A stretch of 64,000 nt of DNA from Thermopolyspora sp044507605 (lineage in GTDB: Bacteria > Actinomycetota > Actinomycetes > Streptosporangiales > Streptosporangiaceae). Where the stretch lies: contig JBIQJI010000032.1 in the NCBI GenBank assembly GCA_044507605.1, positions 1 through 64,000 on the forward strand. The letters are read 5' to 3'. Positions within the stretch are counted from its first letter, which is position 1. Each line of letters starts with the position of its first letter. The translations under genes were made by a program, and so were the position numbers. Positions 34,132 through 42,738 of this stretch are shown in pieces. The notes beneath the pieces were generated by a model, which did not search any database, was not told the origin of the DNA, and was given only the letters and a program-made list of their open reading frames with translations.

Positions 34132-34180
34132 GAGCTGCTAATTTGGCTTCAGTTAGCAGTTAATTGGCTGCTAACTGGAG
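34132..34180. repeat. Left palindromic repeat at the fic promoter
   Basis: The core GTTAGCAG (34152-34159), 8-base spacer, CTGCTAAC (34168-34175) is a perfect 8-bp inverted repeat. A ~48-base block around it matches 35687-35731 beyond the other end of the gene with few differences. TAGGAT at 34181-34186 could be a -10 just 6 bases before the ATG at 34193, which would make the transcript leaderless and put the palindrome over the -35, as an autorepression site would be. Confidence 0.7.
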
Positions 34181-34192
34181 TAGGATTAGCAC

Positions 34193-35566
34193 ATGAGGCT
34201 TCCCAAGCCGCCTCCGTCCACGACCGAGATCCTGGGGGCCGTGGCCCGGGACGGCGGGCCCGGCAAGCTCGCCCGGCTGCTCGATCTGGTGTCGATCGTC
34301 GGCTCAGAGAGCTACCTGCCGTGGGACGAGCTGCGGTGGCGTCCGACGCCTGACGGGCTGAGCCATGAGGAGTGGTGGCTCACGACGAAGCTGGCCAGGC
34401 ATGGTATGCAGCGGGAACTCCCCCTGGTCGACGTCGACGGCAGGCACTTCACCTATGCCCTTCCCGACGAGGTGCTGCGTGGCATCGAGAACGTCGACAA
34501 GCAGACGAGCGGACGCATCGGCGCACCGCATCCGGTGACGCATGACGCGCCCTCGCGGGCCCGCTACATCGTGAACTCGTTGATCGAGGAAGCGATCACG
34601 TCGAGTCAGCTGGAGGGGGCGTCAACGACTCGGCAGGTCGCCAAGGAGATGTTGCGCACGGGCCGGCGGCCTCGCACAAAAGACGAACTGATGATCCTGA
34701 ACAACTTTCAGGCGATGCAGAAAGTAGGTGAGCTGCGGCACGAGAAACTGACCCCTGCCCTGATCGCTGAGTTTCATCGGATGGTGACCCACGGAACGCT
34801 CGACGACGAGGGCATGGCCGGGCGGATGCAGCTGCCCGGTGAGCAGCGGGTGGTCGTGGCCGACAACGTCGGAAACGTCCTGCACAGCCCTCCTCCCGCC
34901 GCTCAGCTCCCCGAGCGCATCGAGGCGTTGTGCGCCTTCGCGAACGGCGACGCCGACCAGGCCTACGTACCACCTGTGGTGCGCGCCATCGTCATCCACT
35001 TCATGCTGGCCTATGATCATCCCTTCGTCGACGGGAACGGTCGCACGGCGAGGGTGCTCTTCTACTGGTCCATGCTGAACCAGGATTACTGGTTGACCGA
35101 GTTCCTCTCGATCTCCCGGCTGATCAAACGAGCGCAGGCCAAGTATGCCCGTGCCTTCCTCAGCTGTGAGCAGGACGAAGGCGACCTTACGTACTTCCTC
35201 ATCCACCAGCTTCGCGTCATTCAGCGGGCCATCGAGGACCTGTACGAGTACCTTGATCGCAAGGCTCGCGAGATACGTGATCTGCAGCGGTCGCTGGCGA
35301 ACTTGGCGGACCGGTTCAACCATCGGCAGATCGCGTTGATCCAGCACGCGATCAAGCATCCGGACGCCGAGTACACCGTGAAATCACATGCCGTCAGCCA
35401 CAACGTGGTCCCCCAGACCGCACGCACGGATCTCCAGAGCCTGGAAAAGCAGGGCATGCTCCGCAGAGTCAAGACGGGCCGTGGTTTCGCCTGGACGCCC
35501 GACATCCGCCCGGACGAGCTGAAAGAGCGCACATCCCAGCCGGGCGGTCATGGCATCGCCCGGTAG
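34193..35566 (+). CDS. Fic-domain protein (class II, N-terminal inhibitory motif)
   Basis: 457 residues. The Fic active site HPFVDGNGRTAR is complete (H near residue 282), so AMP transfer to a target hydroxyl is expected. An upstream SSQLEGAS at about 143 matches the S/TxxxEG/N inhibitory helix of class II Fic enzymes, which places a glutamate in the ATP site. The C-terminal ~100 residues form a winged HTH (FNHRQIALIQHAIKH...NVVPQTARTDLQSLEKQGMLRR), so it may bind DNA and control itself. Lower GC and AT-rich, near-identical repeats on both sides hint at acquisition as a unit. No separate antitoxin gene is seen. Confidence 0.92.
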   Translation: MRLPKPPPSTTEILGAVARDGGPGKLARLLDLVSIVGSESYLPWDELRWRPTPDGLSHEEWWLTTKLARHGMQRELPLVDVDGRHFTYALPDEVLRGIENVDKQTSGRIGAPHPVTHDAPSRARYIVNSLIEEAITSSQLEGASTTRQVAKEMLRTGRRPRTKDELMILNNFQAMQKVGELRHEKLTPALIAEFHRMVTHGTLDDEGMAGRMQLPGEQRVVVADNVGNVLHSPPPAAQLPERIEALCAFANGDADQAYVPPVVRAIVIHFMLAYDHPFVDGNGRTARVLFYWSMLNQDYWLTEFLSISRLIKRAQAKYARAFLSCEQDEGDLTYFLIHQLRVIQRAIEDLYEYLDRKAREIRDLQRSLANLADRFNHRQIALIQHAIKHPDAEYTVKSHAVSHNVVPQTARTDLQSLEKQGMLRRVKTGRGFAWTPDIRPDELKERTSQPGGHGIAR

Positions 35567-35686
35567 TGCGCGACCCGGCCGTCCGTGGCGGGGCGGCTCT
35601 CCCGGCGGGGAGCCGACATCGGACGGTGCGCCCGGCCCGATCGACGCCAGGAACACACCGTCGGTACGGGCGATCCCCGGGGTCAG

Positions 35687-35731
35687 AGCTAATTCTGGCG
35701 CGGTTAGCAGCTAATTGGCTGCTAACCGGAG
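35687..35731. repeat. Right palindromic repeat downstream of fic
   Basis: GTTAGCAG (35703-35710), spacer CTAATTGG, CTGCTAAC (35719-35726); flanking bases extend the arms to CGGTTAGCAG/CTGCTAACCG. It matches the left copy at 34132-34180 in the same orientation. It lies between the convergent 3' ends of fic and the RelA/SpoT-like gene, where an operator would not be expected. A further half-copy (CCAAATTGGCTGCT) follows at about 35733-35746. Confidence 0.7.
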
Positions 35732-35856
35732 CCAAATTGGCTGCTCGGCCGACTGGCCGCTGCTCGCAGGGGCGGTCTCGTCACGGGTCATGGCCCCGGG
35801 TGGGGTCACCAGGTCGGCACGGTCGGGCTCGCGTCGATGGAACTGCCTGCTCCCGG

Positions 35857-37701
35857 TCAGGTCGTGCCGGGGTCCGGGGGGACGGCCGGGGTGCGGTCGA
35901 TGGCCGGGGTGCGGTCCGGGGTGGGGTCTGGGGGCGGGGGGAGGGGGGGGGGGGGCCCGGGGGGGGGTGGGGGGGGGGGGAGGAGGCGGGTGGTGAGGTC
36001 GGGCAGGGCGACCGTGCCGGCCGCTATGGCGGCGTAGAGGTCCTCCAGGGTGTGGTGGCCGAGGTGGACGCAGGCGTCGAGGACGGTGCCGTCGGCCTCC
36101 AGTTCCAGCAGGTCGACGCCGGCGGCCGACAGGGCGTCGACGACCATGTCGCGGCCGGTGCGGGCGGCCTGCTCGATGCGGCGCTCGGTGAGGCGGCGCT
36201 GGATGTGGACGCGGGCGTGGCCGGTGCGGGTGGCGCGCAGCCAGGTCTCGGAGGGGCCGGAGTCGGGGTCGGAGTCGGTGAGGATCTGCACGACCTGGCC
36301 GTCGCCGAGGGCCGCGGCGAGCGGCACCAGGCGGTCGTTGATGACGGCGCCGATGGCGTGATGCCCGAGGTCGGGGTCGACGGCGTACGCGAAGTCGATG
36401 GCGGTCGCCCCGCGGGGCAGCGGCACCGGGCGCCCGCCGGGGGTGAACGTGACCATGCCGCCGCCGCGCAGGTCGACGCGGACGCTGTCGAGGAACTCCG
36501 ACGAGGGCGCGTGCGACTGCCAGGCCAGCAGGTTGCGCAGCCACTGCAGGTCGGGGCGGCTGGCGGCCTCGCGGGGCGTGCGGCCCGTCGTGCCGGCCGC
36601 CTCGCTGATCTGCGCGATGATGCCGTACTCCGCGACCCGATGCATGCGGGGGGTGCGGATCACGACCTCCAGGATGTCGCCTTCGGGGGTGAGCACCGTG
36701 GTGTGCAGCGAGCGGTACATGTTGTACTTCGGCAGCGCCACGTGGTCTTTCATGCGGCCGGGCAGCGGCCGCCACAGGCCGTGGATCACGCCGAGGGCGA
36801 CGTAACAGTCGGCCTCGGTGCCGTCGACGAGCACGGTGACCCGGGTCGCGTCGCCGGCGCGCAGGGTCGGATCGTCGGCCATCGGGTCGAGCCGGTCGCG
36901 GTGCAGCGAGAACAGGTGCCGGTCGCGGGTCAGCACCTCGGTGCGCAGCTTCGCCTCGGCCAGGGTCGCGCGCAGCCGCACCATCAGCGGGCCGAGTTGC
37001 GCGGCCCGTACGTCGGCGGTCGCCGCCATGGCGGCGCGGGTGCGTTCGTAGTCGCGCGGGTTGAGGGTGGCGAAGGCCAGGTCCTCCATCTCCCGTTTGA
37101 TCACGTAGATGCCGAGCCGGTCGGCCAGGGGCACCAGCAGCTCCTGCGACGCGCGGGCGATGCGTTCGCGTTTTTCGCGCTTGGGGTGGAACCGTAACGT
37201 GCGCAGGTTGTGCACCCGGTCGGCCAGTTTGATGACCAGGACGCGCAGGTCGTCGGCCGCGAGCAGGATCATCTTGCGGAACGTCTCGGCCTCGGCCCGG
37301 TCGCCCCACTTGGCGCCGTCGAGTTTGGTGACGCCGTCGACCAGCACCGCCACCTCGTCGCCGAACTCCGCCCGCACCTGGCTCAGCGTGAGGTCGGTGT
37401 CCTCGACCGTGTCGTGCAGGAGGGCGGCGACGAGGGTCGTGGTGTCGAGGCCGAGCTCGGCGAGCATCATCGCCACGGCCAGCGGGTGCGTCACGTACGG
37501 CGCGCCCGACTTGCGGAACTGGCCCCGATGGCACCGCTCGGCCACGCTGTAGGCGCGGCGCAGCGTCGCCACGTCGGCTTTGCGGAACCTCGCGGTGTGC
37601 GCCGCGATCAGCGGCCCCGCCGCGACGCACGGGTCGGGGTGGCCCGCCAGGACCGCCCGCCCCACCGACCGGCCCGGCCTCCCCTGTCTCTGGTCGTTCA
37701 T
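35857..37701 (-). CDS. RelA/SpoT-family protein with intact hydrolase and diverged synthetase region
   Basis: From ATG 37701 about 614 residues (GTG 37725 is an alternative). Residues ~30-190 are the HD hydrolase: YVTHPLAVAMMLAELG, HDTVEDTD and KLADRVHNLRTLR are intact. The synthetase part keeps KDHVALPKYNMYRSLHTTV and EVVIRTPRMHRVAEYG, but its entry (normally R-x-K-x-x-Y-S) reads TRDRHLFSLHRDRLD, and the G-loop strand is shortened, so (p)ppGpp synthesis may be lost. A TGS domain follows near 410-480. The last ~45 residues are a Pro-rich tail encoded by the G tracts at 35930-35990. No ACT domain. Likely an accessory (p)ppGpp hydrolase. Confidence 0.85.
   Translation of the reverse strand: MNDQRQGRPGRSVGRAVLAGHPDPCVAAGPLIAAHTARFRKADVATLRRAYSVAERCHRGQFRKSGAPYVTHPLAVAMMLAELGLDTTTLVAALLHDTVEDTDLTLSQVRAEFGDEVAVLVDGVTKLDGAKWGDRAEAETFRKMILLAADDLRVLVIKLADRVHNLRTLRFHPKREKRERIARASQELLVPLADRLGIYVIKREMEDLAFATLNPRDYERTRAAMAATADVRAAQLGPLMVRLRATLAEAKLRTEVLTRDRHLFSLHRDRLDPMADDPTLRAGDATRVTVLVDGTEADCYVALGVIHGLWRPLPGRMKDHVALPKYNMYRSLHTTVLTPEGDILEVVIRTPRMHRVAEYGIIAQISEAAGTTGRTPREAASRPDLQWLRNLLAWQSHAPSSEFLDSVRVDLRGGGMVTFTPGGRPVPLPRGATAIDFAYAVDPDLGHHAIGAVINDRLVPLAAALGDGQVVQILTDSDPDSGPSETWLRATRTGHARVHIQRRLTERRIEQAARTGRDMVVDALSAAGVDLLELEADGTVLDACVHLGHHTLEDLYAAIAAGTVALPDLTTRLLPPPPPPPGPPPPLPPPPDPTPDRTPAIDRTPAVPPDPGTT
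35930..35990. repeat. Extreme G-tract block in the 3' end of the RelA/SpoT-like gene
   Basis: On the + strand there are runs of 13 (35943-35955), 9 (35959-35967) and 12 (35969-35980) consecutive G, broken only by CCC, T and A. They encode the polyproline tail. The tract can form G-quadruplexes and is prone to length change. Confidence 0.85.
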
Positions 37702-37974
37702 GCGCAGCGCCACCTTCCCTGCCACGACGCCTGGGCGTCACGACGGCGATCACGCACGAGAGCCTGCCATGCTTACTCTCCACAGAATCGAGAAAATCCT
37801 TGTGCTCGTCCATCCCCGAGGTCGAGTTATGGCAAAAACCGTTCGCCGCGGGCCGGGGCGGATTGGCATGCTCAGGGGCGATGGCGGGATCGACGACGAG
37901 CCGGCCGGGCGCGCCCGCGCCGGTCTGCGAGTAGTGGCGCCGCCCGGGAAGCGGCGCGGGTGGCGGAGGGTGCG

Positions 37975-38862
37975 GTGAGCGTGGGCCGGGGCATCCCGTA
38001 CGACCGGGTGCCGGTCAGGCCGGCCGAGGTGGCCGGGCGGGTCGGCGCGGTGCGCGAGTGGGTCGCGGGCCTGCCCGAGACCATCGGCGAGCTGGCCGAG
38101 CGGTGGGCGCTGCGCGTGGGAGAGCCGTACGAGCCGGGCGGCGAGTGCGCCTGGGTGGCCCCGGCCTGGGACGCGCGGGGCACCGAGCTGGTGCTGAAGG
38201 TGGGGTGGCGGCACCCTGAGGCCGAGCACGAGGCCGACGCGCTGCGGCTGTGGAACGGCCGGGGCGCGGTGCGCCTGCACGCGGCGCACGCATCCGGTTC
38301 GACGAGCGCCCTGCTGCTCGAACGGTGCGTCCCCGGCACGACGCTCGGCGCGTCGCTGCCGGAGCAGGAGCGGCATCCGGTCGTCGCCGACCTGCTGTGC
38401 ACTCTGTGGACGACCCCGCCGCCGGGGCACCCGTTCCGTCCCCTGCGGGAGATGTGCGAGATGTGGGCCGACGGGTTCGAGGCCGCCTTGCCCGGCGCCC
38501 GCATCGACCCCGGCCTGGCCCGCGAAGCCCTCACGATTTTCCGGACATTCCCTGAAAGTTGCAGCGTCGAGGTCCTGCTCTGCACCGACCTGCACGCCGG
38601 CAACATACTCGCGTCCCGCCGCGACCCCTGGCTGGCCGTCGACCCCAAGCCGTACGTCGGCGACCCCGCCTACGACGTCACCCAGCACATGCTCAACTGC
38701 GACAAACAACTCCTCGCCGACCCCATCGGCCTCACCCACCGCATGGCCGACCTGCTCGGCCTCGACCCGGCCCGCGTCAGAGCCTGGCAGTTCGCCCGCT
38801 GCGTCATGGAATCCAGGCACGACCGGACCCGCTACGAGACCGCCCTCCGCCTCGCACCCTGA
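37975..38862 (+). CDS. APH_6_hur family phosphotransferase (aminoglycoside/hydroxyurea kinase-like)
   Basis: GTG 37975 with GGAGGG 5 bases upstream; 295 residues. Kinase-like fold with ATP-lysine ELVLKVGW, a hinge near LLLERCVPG, catalytic LLCTDLHAGNIL (D and N) and metal-binding aspartate in WLAVDPKPYVGDPAYD. This matches streptomycin 6-phosphotransferase/hydroxyurea kinase relatives. In actinomycetes many such genes are chromosomal and their true substrate is unknown, so resistance is possible but not shown. It stands alone. Confidence 0.85.
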   Translation: MSVGRGIPYDRVPVRPAEVAGRVGAVREWVAGLPETIGELAERWALRVGEPYEPGGECAWVAPAWDARGTELVLKVGWRHPEAEHEADALRLWNGRGAVRLHAAHASGSTSALLLERCVPGTTLGASLPEQERHPVVADLLCTLWTTPPPGHPFRPLREMCEMWADGFEAALPGARIDPGLAREALTIFRTFPESCSVEVLLCTDLHAGNILASRRDPWLAVDPKPYVGDPAYDVTQHMLNCDKQLLADPIGLTHRMADLLGLDPARVRAWQFARCVMESRHDRTRYETALRLAP

Positions 38863-39018
38863 CACCGGCGACACCACGGCCGCCCTGTGCCGCGCGCGAG
38901 GCGGGCGGCCGCGGCTGGCAACAGGCGAAATGCTGAGATAGACCGGAACTCAGGGGAACGGTGACCGATAGCTGTCCGTTGCGTATCGATCACCTTTCGC
39001 ACGATGTCGGGGGAAGCC

Positions 39019-41121
39019 ATGGACGACGGCGACGAGCACGGTGTCAGCCTGCCGACCTTCGAGATGCTGGACCCGGCACCGGTGGGCATCGCCATCACCC
39101 GGGGCCCCGATCACCATCTGCTCTACGCCAACCCCAGGTACCGGGACCTGTTCGGCGACCTGCCGCTGGGCGTCCCCCTCCGGGAGGCGTTCGCCGGGCT
39201 CGCCGACAAGGATCGCCTGCAGCAGTTCGACAAGGTGATCGCGGGCGAAAGCCCGATCGTCCGCACCAACATGCCCGGAGACCCCACCATGGTGACGCCG
39301 GCCGGGCAGCGGCGCATCTTCACCTCCAGCCTGTCGCGCATCACCTTCCCCGACGGCGTGCCCGGCGTGCTCGTGATGGCCCTTGAGGTCACCGACGAGA
39401 TCAACGCGGCCCAGCGGATACCTCGGCTCCTCGACCAATACCGCCGCGTCCTGCGCCGGTACGAAAGCCTCATCCAGGTCAGCGGGCAGATTCTCTGGGT
39501 GACCGACCCGGAGGGCAACGTGGTGGAACGCAGCCCGGAATGGGAGCGGGTGACCGGCCAGACCTGGGAGGAGTTCCGCGGCGGCGACTGGCTGCGCGCC
39601 GTCCACCCCGACGATCGCGCAGCGCTAGAGGAGTCGTGGTCCCGCGCTCTCAGGCAGACCCCCGACACCTGGGAGCACATCTACCGCCTGCGCACCGCGA
39701 ACGGTGAATACCGGCACTTCCAGGATCGCGCCGTGGCCATCCGGGAGGACGGCCGGGTCGTCGAGTGGGTGGGCACCTGCACCGACATCGAGGACCGATG
39801 GCAGCGGCGACGCCGGCGGCGTCTCGTCGAACGTGCCACCGAGGCCATGACGAGCGGGGAAAGCCTCGAAGAGATGCTGGGCGAGCTCACCCGCATCATC
39901 GTGCCCGAACTGGCCGACGGCTGCACCGTCCACCTGGTCACCGACCTGGCCCAAGGCATGGGAGGCGGGCCGTCGCTGGTCGTCGAACGTGTCGCCGCGG
40001 CCGTGGCACCCGGCCTGCCGCCCATGCCGGTCATCGGCGCGCAGCGGCTGGCGCAGCAGAGCGGCTTCGTCGAAGCCGTCAGGCACGGCCGGCCGGTCGT
40101 CAGGACGTTTCCACCGGGCTCGCCGCCGGACGAGCTCGCGCCATCGGGCAAACAGGAGTGGCTGCGGGCCAGCCGCGCCAACAGCGTGGCCGTGCTCCCC
40201 GTGTCGATCAACGGTACGGTCATCGCCGTGATCATGGCCGCCACCTGCGGCCGGCGCCCACCCCTCGAACAACACGGCTTGGACCTGCTGCGGGGCACGT
40301 TCGAGCAGGCCCACGACGCGCTGCGCAACGCGATGCGCTTCCAGCAGGCCCGACGCATCGCCTTCGCCATGCAGCACAGCCTGCTCGCGGAGCCGCCCAA
40401 GGTCCCCGGCCTCGACATCGTCGCCCGCTACCGGCCCAGCTTCGCCGCCGCCGAAGTGGGCGGCGACTGGTACGACTCCTTCATTCTGCCCGACGGCACC
40501 ACCGCGGTCGTCATCGGCGACGTGGCCGGCCACGACCTGCGCGCGGCCGTCGCGATGGGCCGGATCCGCAACATGCTCCGCGGCCTGATCGTCGACCGCG
40601 ACGAGCCCCCAGGAGACGTCCTGGCCCGGCTCAGCAGGGCGACCACGACGCTCTACATCGAAGAGACCGCCACCTGCGCCCTGGCCAAGGTCGAACGCCA
40701 CGACGGCGGCGCGGACCTCCACTACTCGCTCGCCGGCCACCCACCGCCGCTCCTGGTCACCGAAGACGGCGAGTGCCATTTCCTCGAATCGGCCACCAAC
40801 CCGCTGCTGGGCGTCCCGTGCCCGCAGCCCTTCGTCTCCGCGCGCGAGCCGCTGCCCCCGCACAGCACCGTGCTGTTCTACACCGACGGCCTGCTGGAAC
40901 GACCGGACGAAGACCTCGGCGAAGGCCTCGCCCGCCTGTGCGACCAGGCCGGCGCACAGGCCCGCGCACCCCTGTCGGACCTCTGCGACGACCTGCTGGA
41001 CAGCATGCCCATGTCCCAGGCCGACGACATCGCCATGATCGCCATCCGCTTCACCGGCACCGACACGCCGGATACCGATGGCCAGGCCGCCGACCGGCCG
41101 AAAAGCCGAGCGGCCGAGTAG
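39019..41121 (+). CDS. PAS-PAS-GAF-SpoIIE (PP2C) phosphatase
   Basis: ATG 39019 follows GGGGGAAG (ATG 39004 is also in frame); 700 residues. Residues ~10-130 and ~150-260 are PAS domains (the second with WVTDPEGNVVERSPEWERVTGQTWEEF and a PAC-like HIYRLRTANGEYRHFQDRAV). A GAF-like domain follows to ~430. The C-terminal PP2C/SpoIIE domain has GGDWYDSFILPDGTTAVVIGDVAGHDLRAA, HYSLAGHPPPLLV, LFYTDGLLERPDE and ADDIAMIAIRF, so metal ligands are intact. Cytoplasmic, no membrane span. Such proteins dephosphorylate anti-anti-sigma factors; none is adjacent here, so its partner is elsewhere. Confidence 0.93.
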   Translation: MDDGDEHGVSLPTFEMLDPAPVGIAITRGPDHHLLYANPRYRDLFGDLPLGVPLREAFAGLADKDRLQQFDKVIAGESPIVRTNMPGDPTMVTPAGQRRIFTSSLSRITFPDGVPGVLVMALEVTDEINAAQRIPRLLDQYRRVLRRYESLIQVSGQILWVTDPEGNVVERSPEWERVTGQTWEEFRGGDWLRAVHPDDRAALEESWSRALRQTPDTWEHIYRLRTANGEYRHFQDRAVAIREDGRVVEWVGTCTDIEDRWQRRRRRRLVERATEAMTSGESLEEMLGELTRIIVPELADGCTVHLVTDLAQGMGGGPSLVVERVAAAVAPGLPPMPVIGAQRLAQQSGFVEAVRHGRPVVRTFPPGSPPDELAPSGKQEWLRASRANSVAVLPVSINGTVIAVIMAATCGRRPPLEQHGLDLLRGTFEQAHDALRNAMRFQQARRIAFAMQHSLLAEPPKVPGLDIVARYRPSFAAAEVGGDWYDSFILPDGTTAVVIGDVAGHDLRAAVAMGRIRNMLRGLIVDRDEPPGDVLARLSRATTTLYIEETATCALAKVERHDGGADLHYSLAGHPPPLLVTEDGECHFLESATNPLLGVPCPQPFVSAREPLPPHSTVLFYTDGLLERPDEDLGEGLARLCDQAGAQARAPLSDLCDDLLDSMPMSQADDIAMIAIRFTGTDTPDTDGQAADRPKSRAAE

Positions 41122-41259
41122 CCGGATAGCAGGGTAGCCGGGTAGCCGGTCGACCAGGCCCCCGAGGTCCTGGCGGTCCCGCCGAAATCGGCGCGCACGA
41201 ACGTGCCACGGATCGCAGAATGGACGGGCGGAGCCCATGGCGCGACCGAGGGGGTGAGG

Positions 41260-42618
41260 GTGGCCACGGCACGGCCGTCCAGGCGGAATCCCAGCGCGAC
41301 CGAAAAGCACAAGCGGCCCCCGACACCGACCCCGGCACCCCCGCCCGAACCCACCGAACCCACGGGGCGCACGGGGCCCACTGGGCCCACAGTACCCGCC
41401 GGGTCTGCCGGACACACCGAACCCGCCGGACCCACCGAAGCCGCCTGGTCTGCTGCACCCACCGGAGCGGCCGGGGCGGCCGAGCCGGCCAAGTCCACCA
41501 AGTCCGCCGAGTCCGCCGGAGGTGTCACGCCCTCGCCGGGGCGTGGGATCGGGGCCTCGCGGCGGGGGCGCGCGTGGCCGGGCAAAGGCTGGGCGGTGAC
41601 GGCGCTGGTGGCGCTGGTGGCCGGGGGGTTGCTCGCGGTCGCCGGGGTGCCGCTCGGGGTGTACGAGCCGCTGGCCTGCGCGGCCCTTGACGTCGGGTGC
41701 GCACCGGGGCGGCCGGGGGGCGAGCTGCCCTCGCTGCACCGGCTGGGGCTGATGGAGGCCACCACGGCCGGCGGTTACCTGTCCCTCGGCGACTCCTACT
41801 CTTCGGGCGAGGGCGCCTACGACGACGCGGACAAGCGTTCGCCGCTGAACCAGGGGGCGGCGCCGTGCCGCCGATCGCACCATTCGTACGCGCCGCTGGT
41901 GGCCTCCGCGTACCCGTTCGCCGACGCGCCCCAGTTCTGGGCGTGCAGTGGCGAGACCACGGCCGACATGGCTCGGGGGCGGTTGGGAGACGCGCCGCAG
42001 CTCGACCGGGTCACGCCGAAGGCCAGCCTGGTGACGCTGAGCCTGGGCGGCAACGACGCCGGGTTCGCCGAGGTGCTGACGAACTGCATCGCGAAGCTGC
42101 CCGGCACCTCCGACTGTGTCGACCAGGACGCCGAGGTCAGGGCCCGCATCAAGCGGCTGGCGGGCGACCTGCGCGAGGTGCTCAGGCAGATCCGGGCCCG
42201 CTCACCGGAGGCGCGGATCATCGTGGTGGGTTATCCGAGGCCGTTCCCGCGCACCCCTGACCGCACGGCGAGCCTCACGCTGGGCGAGGGCGACCAGCGC
42301 TGGCTGAACAGCATGACGCGGCTGCTCGACGACACCATCGGCGGGGTGGTGCGCGACCTGGACTGGTGGGTGGCGGCGTTCGGCGGCACGGGCAGCGTGG
42401 AGTTCGTCGACGCCTACGACGCGTTCGACGGTCACGAGGTCGGCACCGCCGACCCGTACGTGAACGGCCTGATGCTGCACTGTTGCGGCGTGTCGGTCGA
42501 CACCCACAGCTACCATCCCACCGCCAAGGGCTGCCGGCGGCTGGGCGAGCTGACGAACCGCCAGATCGCCGCCGGCCCCGGCCGTCCGCTCAACAACGTC
42601 CGCGTCGTGACACGGTGA
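41260..42618 (+). CDS. Membrane-anchored SGNH/GDSL-type lipase or esterase
   Basis: GTG 41260 with GAGGGG 8 bases upstream gives 452 residues. The first ~110 are a Pro/Thr/Ala/Gly low-complexity cytoplasmic tail, then one helix (WAVTALVALVAGGLLAVAGVPLGV), then an extracellular SGNH hydrolase: GDSYSSGEG (Ser), LGGNDAGFAE (block III) and the late DTHSYHPTAKG (Asp/His). Six to eight cysteines outside the membrane probably form disulfides. Closest to the Streptomyces SEST-like esterase/lipase group. The substrate is unknown. Confidence 0.87.
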   Translation: MATARPSRRNPSATEKHKRPPTPTPAPPPEPTEPTGRTGPTGPTVPAGSAGHTEPAGPTEAAWSAAPTGAAGAAEPAKSTKSAESAGGVTPSPGRGIGASRRGRAWPGKGWAVTALVALVAGGLLAVAGVPLGVYEPLACAALDVGCAPGRPGGELPSLHRLGLMEATTAGGYLSLGDSYSSGEGAYDDADKRSPLNQGAAPCRRSHHSYAPLVASAYPFADAPQFWACSGETTADMARGRLGDAPQLDRVTPKASLVTLSLGGNDAGFAEVLTNCIAKLPGTSDCVDQDAEVRARIKRLAGDLREVLRQIRARSPEARIIVVGYPRPFPRTPDRTASLTLGEGDQRWLNSMTRLLDDTIGGVVRDLDWWVAAFGGTGSVEFVDAYDAFDGHEVGTADPYVNGLMLHCCGVSVDTHSYHPTAKGCRRLGELTNRQIAAGPGRPLNNVRVVTR

Positions 42619-42738
42619 CCGCCGACGCGCCGGGCGGGGACCGGCGGTCCCGACGAACGGCCGGCGACAGGCGCGGAGATCCGGCGACCCGGACGCGAGG
42701 CCTGCGACCCGGGAGGGCGGGTCGGCGGTCGCGAGGGG

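Noticed and set aside
34069..34353. 94-codon + frame over the fic promoter
   Set aside because: Its middle is a translation of the palindromic repeat and it overlaps the true fic start in another frame.
39625..41883. 752-codon open frame on the minus strand
   Set aside because: Antisense to the SpoIIE phosphatase whose motifs are all intact; glycine/valine-rich shadow composition.
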